Notes under the pieces: model-generated
What the model was told of the DNA's origin: nothing
Databases searched by the model: none
The model's input: the letters and a program-made list of their open reading frames with translations, nothing else
DNA from: Bigelowiella natans CCMP2755
Lineage: Eukaryota; Cercozoa; Chlorarachniophyceae
DNA length: 56,530 bases
Assembly (NCBI GenBank): GCA_000320545.1
Contig: ADNK01000432.1
Coordinates: 1 to 56,530 of the forward strand
Direction: 5' to 3'
Shown: in pieces, positions 1-11,350 of the stretch
Position numbering within the stretch: position 1 is the first letter of the stretch
Layout: each line of letters begins with the position of its first letter
Program-made: the position numbers and the translations under genes

Positions 1-299
1 CCTTTGGATTTTCTCTCCTTCTGGTCTGTGACCTCCGTTTGGGGGGGCTCATTACTTCGTCATAGAAACGATGCGATTGTTATCTATCGTGCATCATGCA
101 TTCATAGAAATAATTTACCCAAAAGACCCTTGCTCGGTTCAGCGATGGATCGTGAGAAACTCTTGAGTGTTGACCCACGTTGGAGGGGGGAAGATAGGAT
201 GAGGAGGAATGGGGATACATTGGCGTCTTTTTGCCTCCTGATACTATAAGACCAAGTTGTTATTTCCTCATAACTAATACACAATCACGTTATCCTTGT

Positions 300-346
<47 letters not shown>

Positions 347-358
347 CTTGCGAATTAG

Positions 359-3012
359 GAACTAGATTACATCAACGACAGCCTGAAACGAGCAGAATAC
401 CACCTTCACAGTATGGAGTCATGGAGTGGAGCAATTGGAAACTACTTCAGAGTAGGCTACATTTTTATACCTACTTTCTTCTTGCCAGATACCATACCTT
501 TACAAACAGTAGAAATATAATGTTAAGATCCCGCACACACACGCAGCGTCACGTTTGCGCTCATTCGTGCAATATGTTAATAATAGGGTGCACCAAAGGC
601 AGAGAAATCAGGAACATGGTCTGCTACCAAGAAAAAGCTGCCAAAAGTGCCAGGTGCAAAGAGAGAAGATGGGTGTAGCTGATGATGGTTAATTTGGTAT
701 ATTCATGTTTATTATGCACATTTAACGTATATAGCACCCGTCGATACAGTCGTCTGTTTGTCATGCCAAATCATGAACTCAGGTTGGGGGTATTTTTTGG
801 TGTTGTTGCACTAGTGTTCGGTTGTCGAGAAGTCTCCCATGAATTTAGTTATTTCTCTGATCAAAATTACTGGTGTGAACCGCAGTTCCCGACTGCCCAT
901 CGACGGTGTGGCGCGGAAAGGAGATATCGGAGCGAAAAGTCAAGCGTGCATTGGAGGAGCTCAAGATACACAACTTCGTAGAAGGCGAGCACATCATGTA
1001 AATATTCAGAAAAGGGGAGGAGAGTAAGGAAATGTGGCTGCTCGTTTTGACTTTTATCACCTTATTTTTATCTCCTACTGCTTCGTCTTCTTCTTCTCCT
1101 TAGGTACTTCTGTTCGAATGCAGGACTTGTTGCATCTTCGCAAAAAGCTGCTGCAGATTGTGTCGTGATGACAAATTTGGGAGTTTTCCAAGTCGTGGGG
1201 GGAAAGAGGGTCGGCGGCACGACGGTTAGTATGTGTGCGTGTGTGTGTGTGCGTGTGTGTGTGTGTGTGTGTGTGGTTGTTTCTATGTATTTTGCGACGT
1301 GCACTGTCTGTCTCTCACAATGATGCCATATCCTGCTGACTTCCTCGCGTGAGAATATTCCGTATAATCTCATTTTTACTGCATTTGCGCAGGGAGGTCT
1401 AATGCTGCGATCTGTCCGTGAAGCTAAAATGGTCAAGGGAAGCCTGCTTTCGAATGACCGAGTATTAGTGGCCACGTGGAGCAAACGCGTGGCGGAATTA
1501 ACTTTCTGGTAGAAAGACTAATGTATAGTAGCCTGAAAAACGAAACGGTAGCAGCGACTTTCGATACTACTACGAGTGCTTTTGATCTTGCGACACGGTC
1601 GTTCATCGTCTCGCAAGAACAAGCAGCACAAATCATGCTTTCAGTGCTAGTAAGCAATGCGAGCAGTTTGTTTGGTTACATCAAAACGATTCCCGCGCAA
1701 TGGCTAGATCTAAGTAAGATGGATCGTTGTTAAATGTGTACGCAACAAGAAAACACCGATGGTGGTCTGCCATTTACACCACAACACGGGGGGAAGGAGG
1801 GAGGGGGGACAAACAGCGTCAGGGTCTCTGGCGGTACTGTTCTGTGTTCTGTTTTGCGCTCACTCGCCTGATATTTAAGTGTGTTGCTGGCGTCCAATTT
1901 CTCCCTCCCTCCCTCCCCCCATAGGAACCGCAAGAGCTCTGAGTTCATGACAGCATTGCTGAACCAAATCCCGAGCAAAAGCAGGTCCATTATTTCAATA
2001 AGTAGTGGTAAAGAAGCAGCAACGGCAGTTTGCGCACTTACACTCGCACACGCACGCACACACAAACGCATCCACGCACAATTGGACAAATTGGATAACA
2101 TACTCCAAAATGCGTTTCAGGGAATGGCAAGGTGCAGCTCGGGGTGCGACATCACAGCCGTCGCAGCGATCTCGCCGGTCCGCAAGCGCATTCGATGAGG
2201 CTTCACAGCAGGCTCGCACAGCGCGTGACGACGTGCGCTCCATGCGCCGGCAAAGAAGGAATCATAGCTCTCCCAATGGCGGCGGATTGAGGGAGGGCGA
2301 AACGTCGATAGAGCGTCTGGTAATAGCCAGGGCACGCTAGTTGTGTTTATAGCAGTAGTCGTCATCGTCGTCGTCGTCGTAGTAGTAGTAGTAGTAGTAG
2401 GAGGAGGAGGAGGAGGAGGAGGAAATAGTAAGGTGTAATGGGTGATAATATAACATAAGTAAATATGGATTTTTGCTACCTCTTCTTCTTCTTCTTCTCA
2501 CCAGGCCCGCGAGCATGACGAAGAGTTCAACGGGCAATTAGATGAGCTGAGCTCCGTGTTAGATAACGTAGCTTTCCAGGTTGTAGAATGCGTCCGCATG
2601 TGCATATGATGCATGTAGGTATACTAACCCATCGTCCAGTCGTTGGTGTTTTTAGTACTTCTTGTGCTTGATGATAACGATAACATTTCAGGCCAAGATG
2701 ATGGGAGATGAGCTGACAACGCAAAATGAACTCACTGCTCACATAAAGGTCAGTACTTGGCCAGCGGAAGGGTCGGAAGATGCGGATGCGTGCGTGTCAT
2801 TGCTTAGCGACTCACACCATTGTTACCGTAGAAAGGCCTTTCCTTCTACTGCACCAACGCTTTAAATCACGAAACAGCGTTTTTAATACTTAATTCGGTC
2901 TCTATGTCAGAAATTGCTTACGCGTTGTTATCCTTATCAGGAACGTGTTGAAGATACGCGCCAGCGCACACGCGCAAATGAACGTAGAGGGAAGGCGCTG
3001 CTGCGTGGATGA
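359..3012 (+). CDS. SNAP-25-like Qbc-SNARE, partial (N-terminus outside or unresolved)
   Basis: Membrane-fusion SNARE of the SNAP-25 family, which donates two helices to the four-helix SNARE bundle on the cytosolic face of membranes. Supported exons: 359-451 (end of the Qb helix, reading ELDYINDSLKRAEYHLHSME and on), about 2158-2319 (basic linker), 2505-2579 (start of Qc helix, DEEFNGQLDELSSVLDNVAF), 2692-2748 (AKMMGDELTTQNELTAHIK) and 2941-3012 (ERVEDTRQRTRANERRGK, then TGA). Introns after 451, 2319, 2579 and 2748 are all phase 0 with GT-AG ends. The heptad spacing, the central Gln in DELTTQNE and the short C-terminus match the family. A further linker exon near 607-660 (KSGTWSATKKKLPKVP) is plausible. 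The first Qb exon lies left of 359 or off the window. No Cys cluster for palmitoylation is visible in the mapped exons. Confidence 0.8.
886..1733 (+). other. unresolved coding-like stretches between SNARE exons
   Basis: Three stretches look codon-like but I could not place them: about 921-998 (reads EISERKVKRALEELKIHNF, then a possible GTAAAT donor), 1102-1225 (GLVASSQKAADCVVMTNLG, donor GTTAGT) and 1512-1715 (AATFDTTTSAFDLATRSFI, ending at GTAAGA). They may be extra linker exons of the SNARE gene, a nested gene, or chance open frames. Their phases do not join cleanly with the 451 and 2158 junctions. No family is recognised. Confidence 0.25.
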
Positions 3013-3196
3013 TTTGTCAGAGGCATGACGATTAATGTCCACAGATGTTTGAAATACACAAAGGAATAGCCGAGACAGACTCCGTTTAGATGTTACTCCG
3101 ATTGTTTAATGCATGCAACAATGCTAGATGGCTAGATGGGGACTGAGTATATTTTAATACTGTGCTTTATGTACTAGTCTGAAGTGTATGTTAATG

Positions 3197-3202
3197 AATA
3201 AA
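3197..3202 (+). terminator. candidate poly(A) signal for the SNARE gene
   Basis: AATAAA about 185 bases after the TGA of the SNARE gene, on the same strand. The motif is common in AT-rich spacer, so this is suggestive only. Confidence 0.3.
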
Positions 3203-3310
3203 TAACATTTCTATATTTTGGTGGTATATTAAGATGCCTAGATGTGTGTAGCCTATGTTAGATATGCGCTGCGCGCAACTAATTAAGAGCAAGCTAGCTA
3301 GCTACTAGAT

Positions 3311-3326
3311 CTCTCTCTCTCTCTCT

Positions 3327-3377
<51 letters not shown>

Positions 3378-3380
3378 TGT
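3311..3380. repeat. compound (CT)n-(GT)n microsatellite
   Basis: An interrupted CT tract runs straight into a GT tract. It lies in the spacer 3013-3680 between the convergent SNARE gene and the 241-residue gene. I see nothing else coding in that spacer. Confidence 0.9.
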
Positions 3381-3680
3381 ATTATAATTTTGTTTGAGCG
3401 AGTAGTATTGCTGTCACATTTGGTCTCCATAAACTAGATAGCCGTTGCGCACGCTCGCATATATGTTGCAGTGCTACAATCGTTGGATGTAAGCAAAGTC
3501 ATGGGTGTCTCCAAAGCAGTTGATTGAGCTAGCGTGGATGATGCAAGAATAATGCAAGAATATAATTACTCTCAGATAAAATGTAATAATCATGTACGGC
3601 CACATAGAATAACACCGAGCACTACTCACTATGTATGTACACATGCGGCTGGGTTCGTTGTGAGCTACTGCAAATAAAAC

Positions 3681-4406
3681 CTAAGAATTCTTCGCCGTCC
3701 TGCCCTGCCTCCTCTCCCCCGCCCCCACTAACCTTCCTAGTTGCTCCATACCTAATGAGAGTATTCCAGCAGTGCTAAGGTAACCAGCAATTTGGCGGCG
3801 ATTCAACGTAATTGCTCCTTCATCTGCTTGAACAACTGGAACAGGTACAGGGATTTTTACGAATGGTATGGGATTTCGCCGTCGCCGCCTCCGTTCATTC
3901 TCAAGTTTTTGGGAGAACGCAGCAGCCTGCATCCCTATTTCCCTCTTCTTGTCCCTTAAATCTCTGTGAGTCTTGGCACTGTCAATGGCCGCTGCAATCC
4001 CCGCGACAGCGGCGACGGGAGCCACTGTGTGCATGGCATTTATTTCTTCTATGTCACGGGCAGTGACAAGGGGGTCGCCCTCTCTGAGCTTCATTCTAAG
4101 ACGTTGGACCTCTCTCTCCTCCAGTTTCTCCTGAACATGCTTAGTCATTCCATACGCAAAGGAGCCCAGGAGACCAACAACAGAGAGTCGCCTTCCAAAA
4201 TCGGAGGCCTGTTGTGGCTGATTCTTTCGCTGGGTTACCACTCGAGGTCTCTTTTCAGCCGTTTGCTCCAGCTCCAGCAGTAGGTTCCTTTGCTTCTCTA
4301 TTTCCCACTGCTGCCTTTTTTCAGTGATTCCTAATTCTTCCAGCCTCAGTTGACGCTTGTGCTCGCAATTCATCATATTGTGCTTTGATACCTGAGGGGG
4401 GCGCAT
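3681..4406 (-). CDS. hypothetical basic protein, 241 residues, single exon
   Basis: An uninterrupted frame from ATG at 4406 to a stop at 3681, unusual here because almost all neighbours are split. I do not recognise the family. Residues about 14-55 are charged and helical (coiled-coil-like, rich in E, K, Q and R). Two short Gly/Ala-rich hydrophobic patches follow: LLGSFAYGM near residue 80, and a PVAAVAGIAAAI stretch near residue 130. Next come an Arg cluster near 175 and a Pro/Val segment (PFVKIPVPVPVV), then a basic tail. The hydrophobic patches are too short to call firm membrane spans. It is convergent with the upstream SNARE gene. A 5' intron cannot be excluded. Confidence 0.6.
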   Translation of the reverse strand: MRPPQVSKHNMMNCEHKRQLRLEELGITEKRQQWEIEKQRNLLLELEQTAEKRPRVVTQRKNQPQQASDFGRRLSVVGLLGSFAYGMTKHVQEKLEEREVQRLRMKLREGDPLVTARDIEEINAMHTVAPVAAVAGIAAAIDSAKTHRDLRDKKREIGMQAAAFSQKLENERRRRRRNPIPFVKIPVPVPVVQADEGAITLNRRQIAGYLSTAGILSLGMEQLGRLVGAGERRQGRTAKNS

Positions 4407-4670
4407 TTCTGCTTCAGAGCGGGTTGGATGATGGAAGCAGTGTCTACTATCACAGCTCGTTTTGGTGGTTTCAACTTAGAGATTAGTACTGTAGTGCAAC
4501 ATATCACCTTTGCTAGGCTGCTCCAGTAAACTGGATCACCGTGACTGTCACTCTTTTAACCATAAAAAAGGAGGAGGAGGAGGAGGAGCAGGGGGGGGAG
4601 AAAAAGAAGAACTTTAGTACGTTGATGAAGATGCACGCTCTGATTTCAAAGAGCTAAACCGAACGAAAGG

Positions 4671-5231
4671 ATGCCAACCTTTGTCTGCTTTCTTGCGTTT
4701 GACGTGGTGGTCACTATTCTAGCAGCCGGTATCGAGCGCAAAGGCCTCCGGGCTATACTGTCCACAGATGGTGTGGTGCGGACAGGGGGGGAAGAAGCTG
4801 CTACGAGGGCCTTGAAGAGTAACAGATACACGACGATCATCATGAGATTCGGAAGTCAGTGGTGAGATAATGAGTTCGGATTATGAAGCGTCGAGTCTTG
4901 GGTGCACGTGACCAACCGACGGCACAAGTGCAGGTGTTTCGATGCTCGGAATGCTCTCTATTATCCCGTGGTGGATGCTCCATTTTGCCTATGCGACAGC
5001 GGTTGTGCTGCCAATCAAGTCATTCCTGAATCAGGTAATCACGGAAAGGGGGCCTCTTTTCCTCTCCCGAGTTCCTTCACTCCTTCGTTTCTAACCCATT
5101 TCCTGCTTCTCCGGAACAGAAGGAACTGGGCGGCGGCACGCGAACCGAACCGTGCAGCACGTGCTTTCTTTGCCGACGGGAAAATGGCCTCAATTTTCCC
5201 TCGGCGACAACACCGATATCGGCTGAAATAG
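4671..5231 (+). other. possible exons of an unrecognised gene
   Basis: Two open stretches look coding: 4671-4862 (reads MPTFVCFLAFDVVVTILAAG, later ALKSNRYTTIIMRFGSQ, ending near a GTGAGA donor) and about 4934-5034 (DARNALYYPVVDAPFCLCD, ending at GTAATC). A weak resemblance of the first to the start of ALG13-type glycosyltransferase subunits was considered but the expected next motif is missing. The stretch 4407-5529 is otherwise spacer between the 241-residue gene and the three-repeat protein gene. Confidence 0.25.
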
Positions 5232-5529
5232 TGGCAACTCGATGTACCGGTTTGTCGTAGTTTGAGTTACTGCTGCTGTGTATTCCCTAGTAGTAAGTAA
5301 ATAAAAGAAGAAAGACTGAGTTGGAGGGCCAATACCGGTAATAAACAAGAAAGTAGCCGGGAAAAACGACGTCGCTGTCCAATAAATCCAGGACGTTTGT
5401 CGTTAAGAACTCGGTATTTGCTAAGCGAATCGTACCCGTTACACAAAAGATAAATATCTATTCTTAGATCTACGCACAGTGTACGACCTACCCCAACAAA
5501 CAGCAGCGCCACCAGCAGCGGCAAGCAAC

Positions 5530-7132
5530 ATGAGCATCGAGTGGAAACAGTCCGGAGACCCAGAAAAGTGGCAGAAGACGCTGGCTGAACTCGCCCCCAA
5601 GCATGGGAAAAAGTTTGGCTACCAGAAGCACTATGAACGCTTTGTGGCGGAATTGATGAAGGATGTCGGTGATGTCCACCGAGAGCACACGATGGAGGTC
5701 TACAAATGCGAAGGACGAGACTCGTTGGATTTCCTCCGTGGAGGAAAGAAGACAATGGATGCGCTGGAGAAAGAGTTAGACTTGCACAAGGAGGGGGAGA
5801 CAAAGCACAACGAGGTGATTAACCAATTGCGCAACTCTTGGCACTTCCTTTCGGATTATGCCTCGGACTTTTACTATGACAAAGATCAACCTTGGATGAA
5901 GGAGGAAGGGTGGCAAAGTAAGACGCATGACGGAAAGCCAGTTCCTAGCCTTGACAAAGTTTTTGAGGAGCTCGACATCCGTTGGTCAAAGGGCGGGGAT
6001 CCAGAGAAGTGGAAGAAGTGGCTTAAGGAAGTTGAGCCGAACTACGGCGATCATTTCAAGTGGCTGCACAGACGCCTGGCTCGTGGATTATTGAAGGATC
6101 ACGGTGACGAGGAAAGGGAATGGGTGGTACAAGTTTACAAAGGGCAGGGAGATGATGCGCTTTGGGGCCGCCCACGGAGCATCCCATTCGACGAGAAGGT
6201 TATCAAACTTGTACCCTGCTTTGCGTAGATACACGGGCGCACACATACAAACAATTCACACAATCACACACAAACACAAACACCCACACTCACTCGTGCA
6301 CTAATGTGCATGTGGTTACTCAATTAATGAACGGGATGCTGGTACATATCAGCAAATGCGCAAGTTCGCAGCTAAGAAAGCGAAAGTGGAAGCGGAAGAA
6401 AAGATGGATCTCGTGACAGTTGCTCTATACAATGCATGGATGGCTAAACTTCGAAACCACTGGGGCTACCTCGCAAAGTATTCAGAGCTCCCTGGGCTAC
6501 AGCGAGGGAAAACTAGCTGGAAGGAAAGACCTGGGTTCCAGCACTGCACAATTGCAAATGGCGGACGTCGGGGAGGGCAGGTAGAAAGCCTGACGGAGAT
6601 ATTCAAGGAAATGGGCCTTGAGGGAAAGACGGAATACAAGAAGGATAAGTCTACTACTCCTGAAAAGGTTCTGAAATGGCTCCAAGATATTCAGGTTCAC
6701 TCGTAACCCCGCCTATAACTCTGCTCGTATTTCTAATCTTCCGACACCAGCGTCCTGATCTCATAGTTCCAACCCTGAACTATATTCTATCCTTCTATAA
6801 CTCAGCCAAACTACGGAATCTTCTTCGACGAGCAGCACCGCATGCTCGCACGGGTAATGCTAGCGGACATTACTGAAGACGAACGCTGGTATATCACAGG
6901 AGTCTTTAATGGCACCGATGAGGATGACTCGCTGATGCCTCCTGATTGCGTTAAAGTATTCGAACCAAAATTGGCAGAGGCTCTGAAGAAGAAGGCAGAG
7001 CTAGAGGCCAAGAATGACCCACATGTCGATTTGGTTCCTATTGAATCACAAATCAATCTTTGGTACACGAAGCTAAGGAATCATTGGACATACGTTACCC
7101 GATACGCAAAGAGAACTGCTACACCATATTGA
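5530..7132 (+). CDS. three-repeat protein with an unrecognised ~150-residue domain
   Basis: Exons 5530-6198, 6353-6694 and 6806-7132 join in phase 0 at both introns and give 445 residues, starting MSIEWKQSGDPEKWQ. I recognise no family. The protein is three tandem copies of one unit of about 150 residues. Each copy has: a PEKW-like start (GDPEKWQK, GDPEKWKKWL, TTPEKVLKWL); a PNYG-like block followed by a helix (PKHGKKFGYQ, PNYGDHFKWLHRRLARGL, PNYGIFFDEQHRMLARVM); an E-R-acidic turn leading to a V(Y/F)xGxxxDxL strand; and a final helix (INQLRNSWHFLSDYA, YNAWMAKLRNHWGYLAKYS, INLWYTKLRNHWTYVTRYA). No signal peptide or membrane span is visible, so it is probably soluble. The exon 2/3 boundary falls inside the third repeat, just before PNYG. 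Confidence 0.85.
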
Positions 7133-8772
7133 ATGCGTAGTGTGCGAATCGTGTCGATTTTAAATGTTAAAACGCAAAATCTGTAATGTCGATCTGTCAT
7201 GTCGATCAAATAATGTAACAACATAACCATAACATACATCTAGTAGTCTACTAGTGCTGTGTCAAAACGTGCATCGCACAACCTAGCGCAAGTAAGAAGA
7301 TTCTGTCGATGTCATGCATTCTGAAGAAAACCACGACACATGACACTCTAGCACGCCGGAAAAATTGAAAATAATTTTACATTGAGCAATTAAGACATCT
7401 AATTTATTGCCTCGAAATTACACGGGGGTTCTAGCTTTTGGCAAGCAAGAAACAAGTCACATGATTGTGCATCATTGTTATTTTTTTTAAGGCATGAGTG
7501 CAAGGCTAGAAGGCAAGAGACACGTCTATGGACGCCATGCACTTGTACATGTGCTTGATCTCTTGCTTTGATTAGCTCTAGTGCGCACCGCGATCGACAA
7601 ATGAGGCATGCAGCAGCACTATACCATGCTTCACATTTCATTTCCCATCTACAATCAGTAGCAAAAATTGCGAAAATGCGCAACATGAAAATTTGGCTGC
7701 TGACCTACTGCTGAACTGAATTGCTAGAATGACATGACGAAAATCACAGGCATGTCACATGTTTTTTGTGAAAAAAATCTTTGTTAAAAATCGTAAATGA
7801 CATGGCAAAATCCACATCAATTTCACGGCAGTCTAGCAGTCTCCACAGCGTCATTGTCATGCTAGCATGTGCCCTGAGAAGCAGACTTGCAGGCGTAGCT
7901 GCATGGCCACATGCATCGCAGGTGGCAGCCCACAGTGAAATGCAGTGCACGCATGCAGCTTCTTTCTCGCAACCTCCACCTATCTAGCTGTTATTCACAT
8001 GCTTGCTGGCATCGCATGCAATAAGCTAGCCAGTGGCGTGAGAAAACACGCATCTTGCAGATCACGCAAATTGAACCCTCGAAGTCCATCTTGTCATGCA
8101 TGCACATCAGCCAACCTACACACTGCGCTAGTGCGATCGACCATTACAACACATCAGCATTTGCCCTTCTTCTGTCGATGTGCCACAAGGCAAGCACATG
8201 TGCAAGCAAGTGTGCAGGCAGTGCATGCCATTTTCTAGTTTTCTCGTGTGAGCATGTGGAGCAACAATCTAGCAATCTAGCAATGCTAGAATGCGCGCGA
8301 ACTAGCGAATTTGCATCAGCTGACATTCTAGTATTGCTCCGTCACACTTTCTAGCTCTGTGAAGGATGGCTACAGAACATCTTTTAAACTCCAAACACAT
8401 TTAAATCGTTGCACAATCTTTCGAGTTATAGAGTCACACCATGAAATGTAATATGAACTTTACTATGTGCATGCAGGTTTACTGTGCAGAAACAATTTCA
8501 GCACTCGCTTTGTAATGATAGCGACAGACTAATTCGTAAGAAAGCTCCCGGCGAATAGATGCCGTTCTATACCATCATTAACTTTCTTCATGGCTGATTT
8601 TGTCACAAGAGAAAGAACGATGAATCATTTGGAGTGCTAGAGTGGGAACCCTATATCTAATACATAAAAAAATACACATACACCTGAGTACACAAGTATT
8701 TACACGTGCTGATTTAGGAGCGAAGATGATAAAAGGGGGGTCAGTTGTTTCCATTCCATCCTTCAGACTTGG

Positions 8773-8815
<43 letters not shown>

Positions 8816-8917
8816 GCTACTACTACTGCTACTACTACAAATGAATCGTAGGATGTTTGGTGGTCATCAACATTTTGTCATCTGTTGGATATCTAATAGC
8901 AGGGCAGCATCTATTTG
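7133..8917. other. non-coding spacer rich in short palindromes
   Basis: No credible exon was found. From about 7230 to 8380 the stretch is unusually rich in CTAG, TGCA and GCATGC-type words. From about 8776 to 8836 there is an (ACT)n/(GCT) trinucleotide tract. Weak open frames here are short and show no domain signal. Confidence 0.6.
8776..8836. repeat. (ACT)n microsatellite with GCT variants
   Basis: About 20 tandem trinucleotides just downstream (in the minus sense) of the CW zinc-finger gene stop at 8918. It is outside the coding frame. Confidence 0.9.
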
Positions 8918-10415
8918 CTATCCATTGCTTTCTCCGCTTCTGCTGTTGCCTTTTCCATGAGTCCACCTCGGGTTGAGCAGTGATGATACGATATCAATCG
9001 CGACGGTAGCAGCCTGGCTAGCAACGCCACTGACCTTGGAATTAGATGGAAGAGGAGGCGGAGCGGCGCTGGCGCTTGTCTTCGTTGTCGCAACAGCCTC
9101 AGCCGTGACCGTTTTCGTTGTGTCCATCGCCGTCTTCCTCCTCATCGTTGTAGTTGTCTGCTGCTGCTTTTCATCTTCATCTTGATGAGAATGATGGGAA
9201 GGATGGTGCCTTCTACTATGAGAATCATCATTGCTCTTACTATCATCATCATCTTCATCACCTCGCGCAGCCAGAATTGCTTCTCCTACGTCGGCGCCCT
9301 TTTTGTTGTTTATGTCGTTGTCCTCATCGTCGCCGGGATGATGATCCGAGTCCGTTCTCTCGTCATCATCATCGACTTCAGTACCATCATCATCATCATC
9401 ATCATTATCATCATCCTCATCGACTTCGGTACCATCATCATCATCATCATCATCATCATCGTGAGGCTCTTTCCGCTCCTCCTTGTCGTTACTCTTCTTC
9501 TGCCGCTGCTCTTCGTCATAAGAAGGTGTCGTGTTGTCTTCACCATCGCCGATAATATCAGTATCAGGATCTTTCTTAATTTTCCCCTTTCCCTTTCCTC
9601 CTCCTCCTCCTCCTCCTCCTCCTCCTCCTTCGTCGTCGTCATTATTGTCATTATCATTGTCGTAGTCCAAGTAGCCGGTCATGTGTGAAGGGTCCTCCGG
9701 TTGTGAACAAGACGAGTGCAACGGATCCCAACCATTCATTGGACAGAACCTGACGACGACGACGACGACGACGACGACACACAGCAAACGAAGAACACGA
9801 ATGACGACGACGACGACGACAACATTGCCATAAGCACAAAAGCAAGAAAGAAAGAAAGAAAGAAAGAACAGGGGCAGAAGCAATGACAATCTGCGTGCAG
9901 CGACTATACTCGCTGGTCAGTCGGTATCTGGTGCTATAACAATAACAACAACAACAATGGAATACTGCTACTTCTTACTACCACATGGGTGGGAGCGTCT
10001 GAGTATCCGTGCCAGGCTCGAGCTGTCGCCATTTCTTGCACATATCGCACTGAACCCATTCCTCCTTTGCATCTTCTACTCGTTCTTCACCCTCCCCCCC
10101 CCCTCCTAGTATCCCTCCCATTGTTGCAGATGGTAAGCGTGGCGCCGGCACTACCAGGGTGGGAGGGGCGGAGCGTGAGCTTTTCCCTCCGTAAGTTTGG
10201 CTTTTCTCTACCGCCTCCGTTGGTTTCTTCCGCCGCCTTTTTGGTCCGGAAAAGAATGTTTTTTTTGTCCTCCTCCTCCTCCTCTTCGAACGCTTCTTGC
10301 TTGTAGTAGCGAGGGAGGGAGAGTTGTCAGAGAAAGTGCTTTTAACGGTAAAAGTTGGCGTTGATGACGATGACGATGGAAACAACGACGATGCGACTTC
10401 ATAGCCTCTTCCTCC

Positions 10416-10448
<33 letters not shown>

Positions 10449-11268
10449 CTTCTTCTTTTTCTTCTTCTTCTCCAAGCTCTCTTGCTGCTGCTGTCCACAC
10501 CTCTTCCTGCTACCACCTCGCTCTGCATTAGCGCTTAAGGAGAATGTAATTGAGGAGGAGAGGATGGGGAGGGGAGGACGGGAGACAGCGGCTATTTTCG
10601 ATGCTCCCGTGCTCTCCTTATTATCAGCACCCACATTTCTTCTTCTTGTACTGGGAGAAGCAGCAGCAGCAGCAGCAGCAGTAGTAGCAGTAGCAGTGGC
10701 ATCGTCGGTGAGCATCTGGATGATGCGATCGAGCTTTGTCTCTTTGTACGTTTGATAAAAGGCGAAAAGGGCATCGAGGGGGGGGAACGGCTCATGCGAC
10801 TCCTCGATCTGAATGCCGTCGACCTCCACCGTATCGTAGGTGATGGCTTCTTCCCCGACATAATCATGATGGTGATGGTGCGGAGGAGAATACTGATTGA
10901 AATTCCTCCGGCTTCTCCGTCTCCCCTGGCCGCGCCCCCCGCTTCCGCGTCCCCTTCCCCTGCCTCGGGGGGTGAGGGTTTCATCCTCATTCTCCTCATC
11001 CTCAACTGCTTGATCTGCCGATAAGTGATGATGTAGGAAGTGGAGGAGTGAGATGAATGAAGCGAATGGCGGTTCGACAGCAGAAAACAGAGGACAGAGG
11101 GGGAAGGGCAAGGGGGGGGGGGGGGGGGGGGGCACAAGATAGATAGCGCACACAGATCAGACGATGATCGGATTGGTCATGATGGATGATGGGAGGAATA
11201 GGGAAAACAGCAGGAGCAGCATCTAGATCAGATTGTACACGTCGCACGCGTGCGTCATCCTCACTTTC
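8918..11268 (-). CDS. CW-type zinc finger protein with low-complexity tails
   Basis: Minus-strand exons 11014-9982 and 9749-8918 join through a split Trp codon (TG/G) and rebuild a CW zinc finger: EEWVQCDMCKKWRQLE, then LPPMWFCPMNGWDPLHSSC. The four Cys and the conserved Trp residues of the fold are present. CW domains typically read the methylation state of histone H3 Lys4, so a nuclear chromatin role is inferred. An upstream exon from about 11268 (ESEDDARVRRVQSDLD) can join in phase through a non-ideal GTGTGC donor. Before the CW there is an RG-rich segment (TPRGRGRGRGSGGRGQ) plus poly-Ala, poly-Lys and poly-Gln. After it lies a long Asp-rich region with poly-Gly and His, ending at TAG (8918-8920). 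The start codon is unresolved. It could in principle be the 3' part of the next gene, but no in-phase junction was found. Confidence 0.75.
9605..9632. repeat. (TCC)n tract, coding for poly-Gly on the minus strand
   Basis: Trinucleotide tract within the last exon of the CW protein gene. Together with the nearby (ATC)n tracts at about 9383-9465 (poly-Asp on the minus strand), it expands the protein without breaking frame. Confidence 0.85.
11110..11132. repeat. long G homopolymer
   Basis: A run of about 23 G inside the inferred intron upstream of the main CW exon. Such runs are prone to assembly length errors, but here it is non-coding in the model. Confidence 0.8.
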
Positions 11269-11350
11269 CTCCCCAGGCAGGTGTAAAAGCAGAGAAATAA
11301 TCAACGCATTATTATCGGTTAGTGCCTCTCATCATTCCTCTCATACAATA

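Noticed and set aside
4671-4865. Possible ALG13-like N-terminus
   Set aside because: Only a short stretch resembles it and the expected downstream glycosyltransferase motif is absent; kept as an unrecognised frame.
8745-8960. Poly-Leu frame resembling a signal peptide
   Set aside because: Produced entirely by the (ACT)n microsatellite.
9182-9688. Long plus-strand open frame rich in Ile, Val and Leu
   Set aside because: It is the antisense of the Asp/Gly tracts of the CW protein; the hydrophobic runs come from the (ATC)n and (TCC)n repeats, not from membrane spans.
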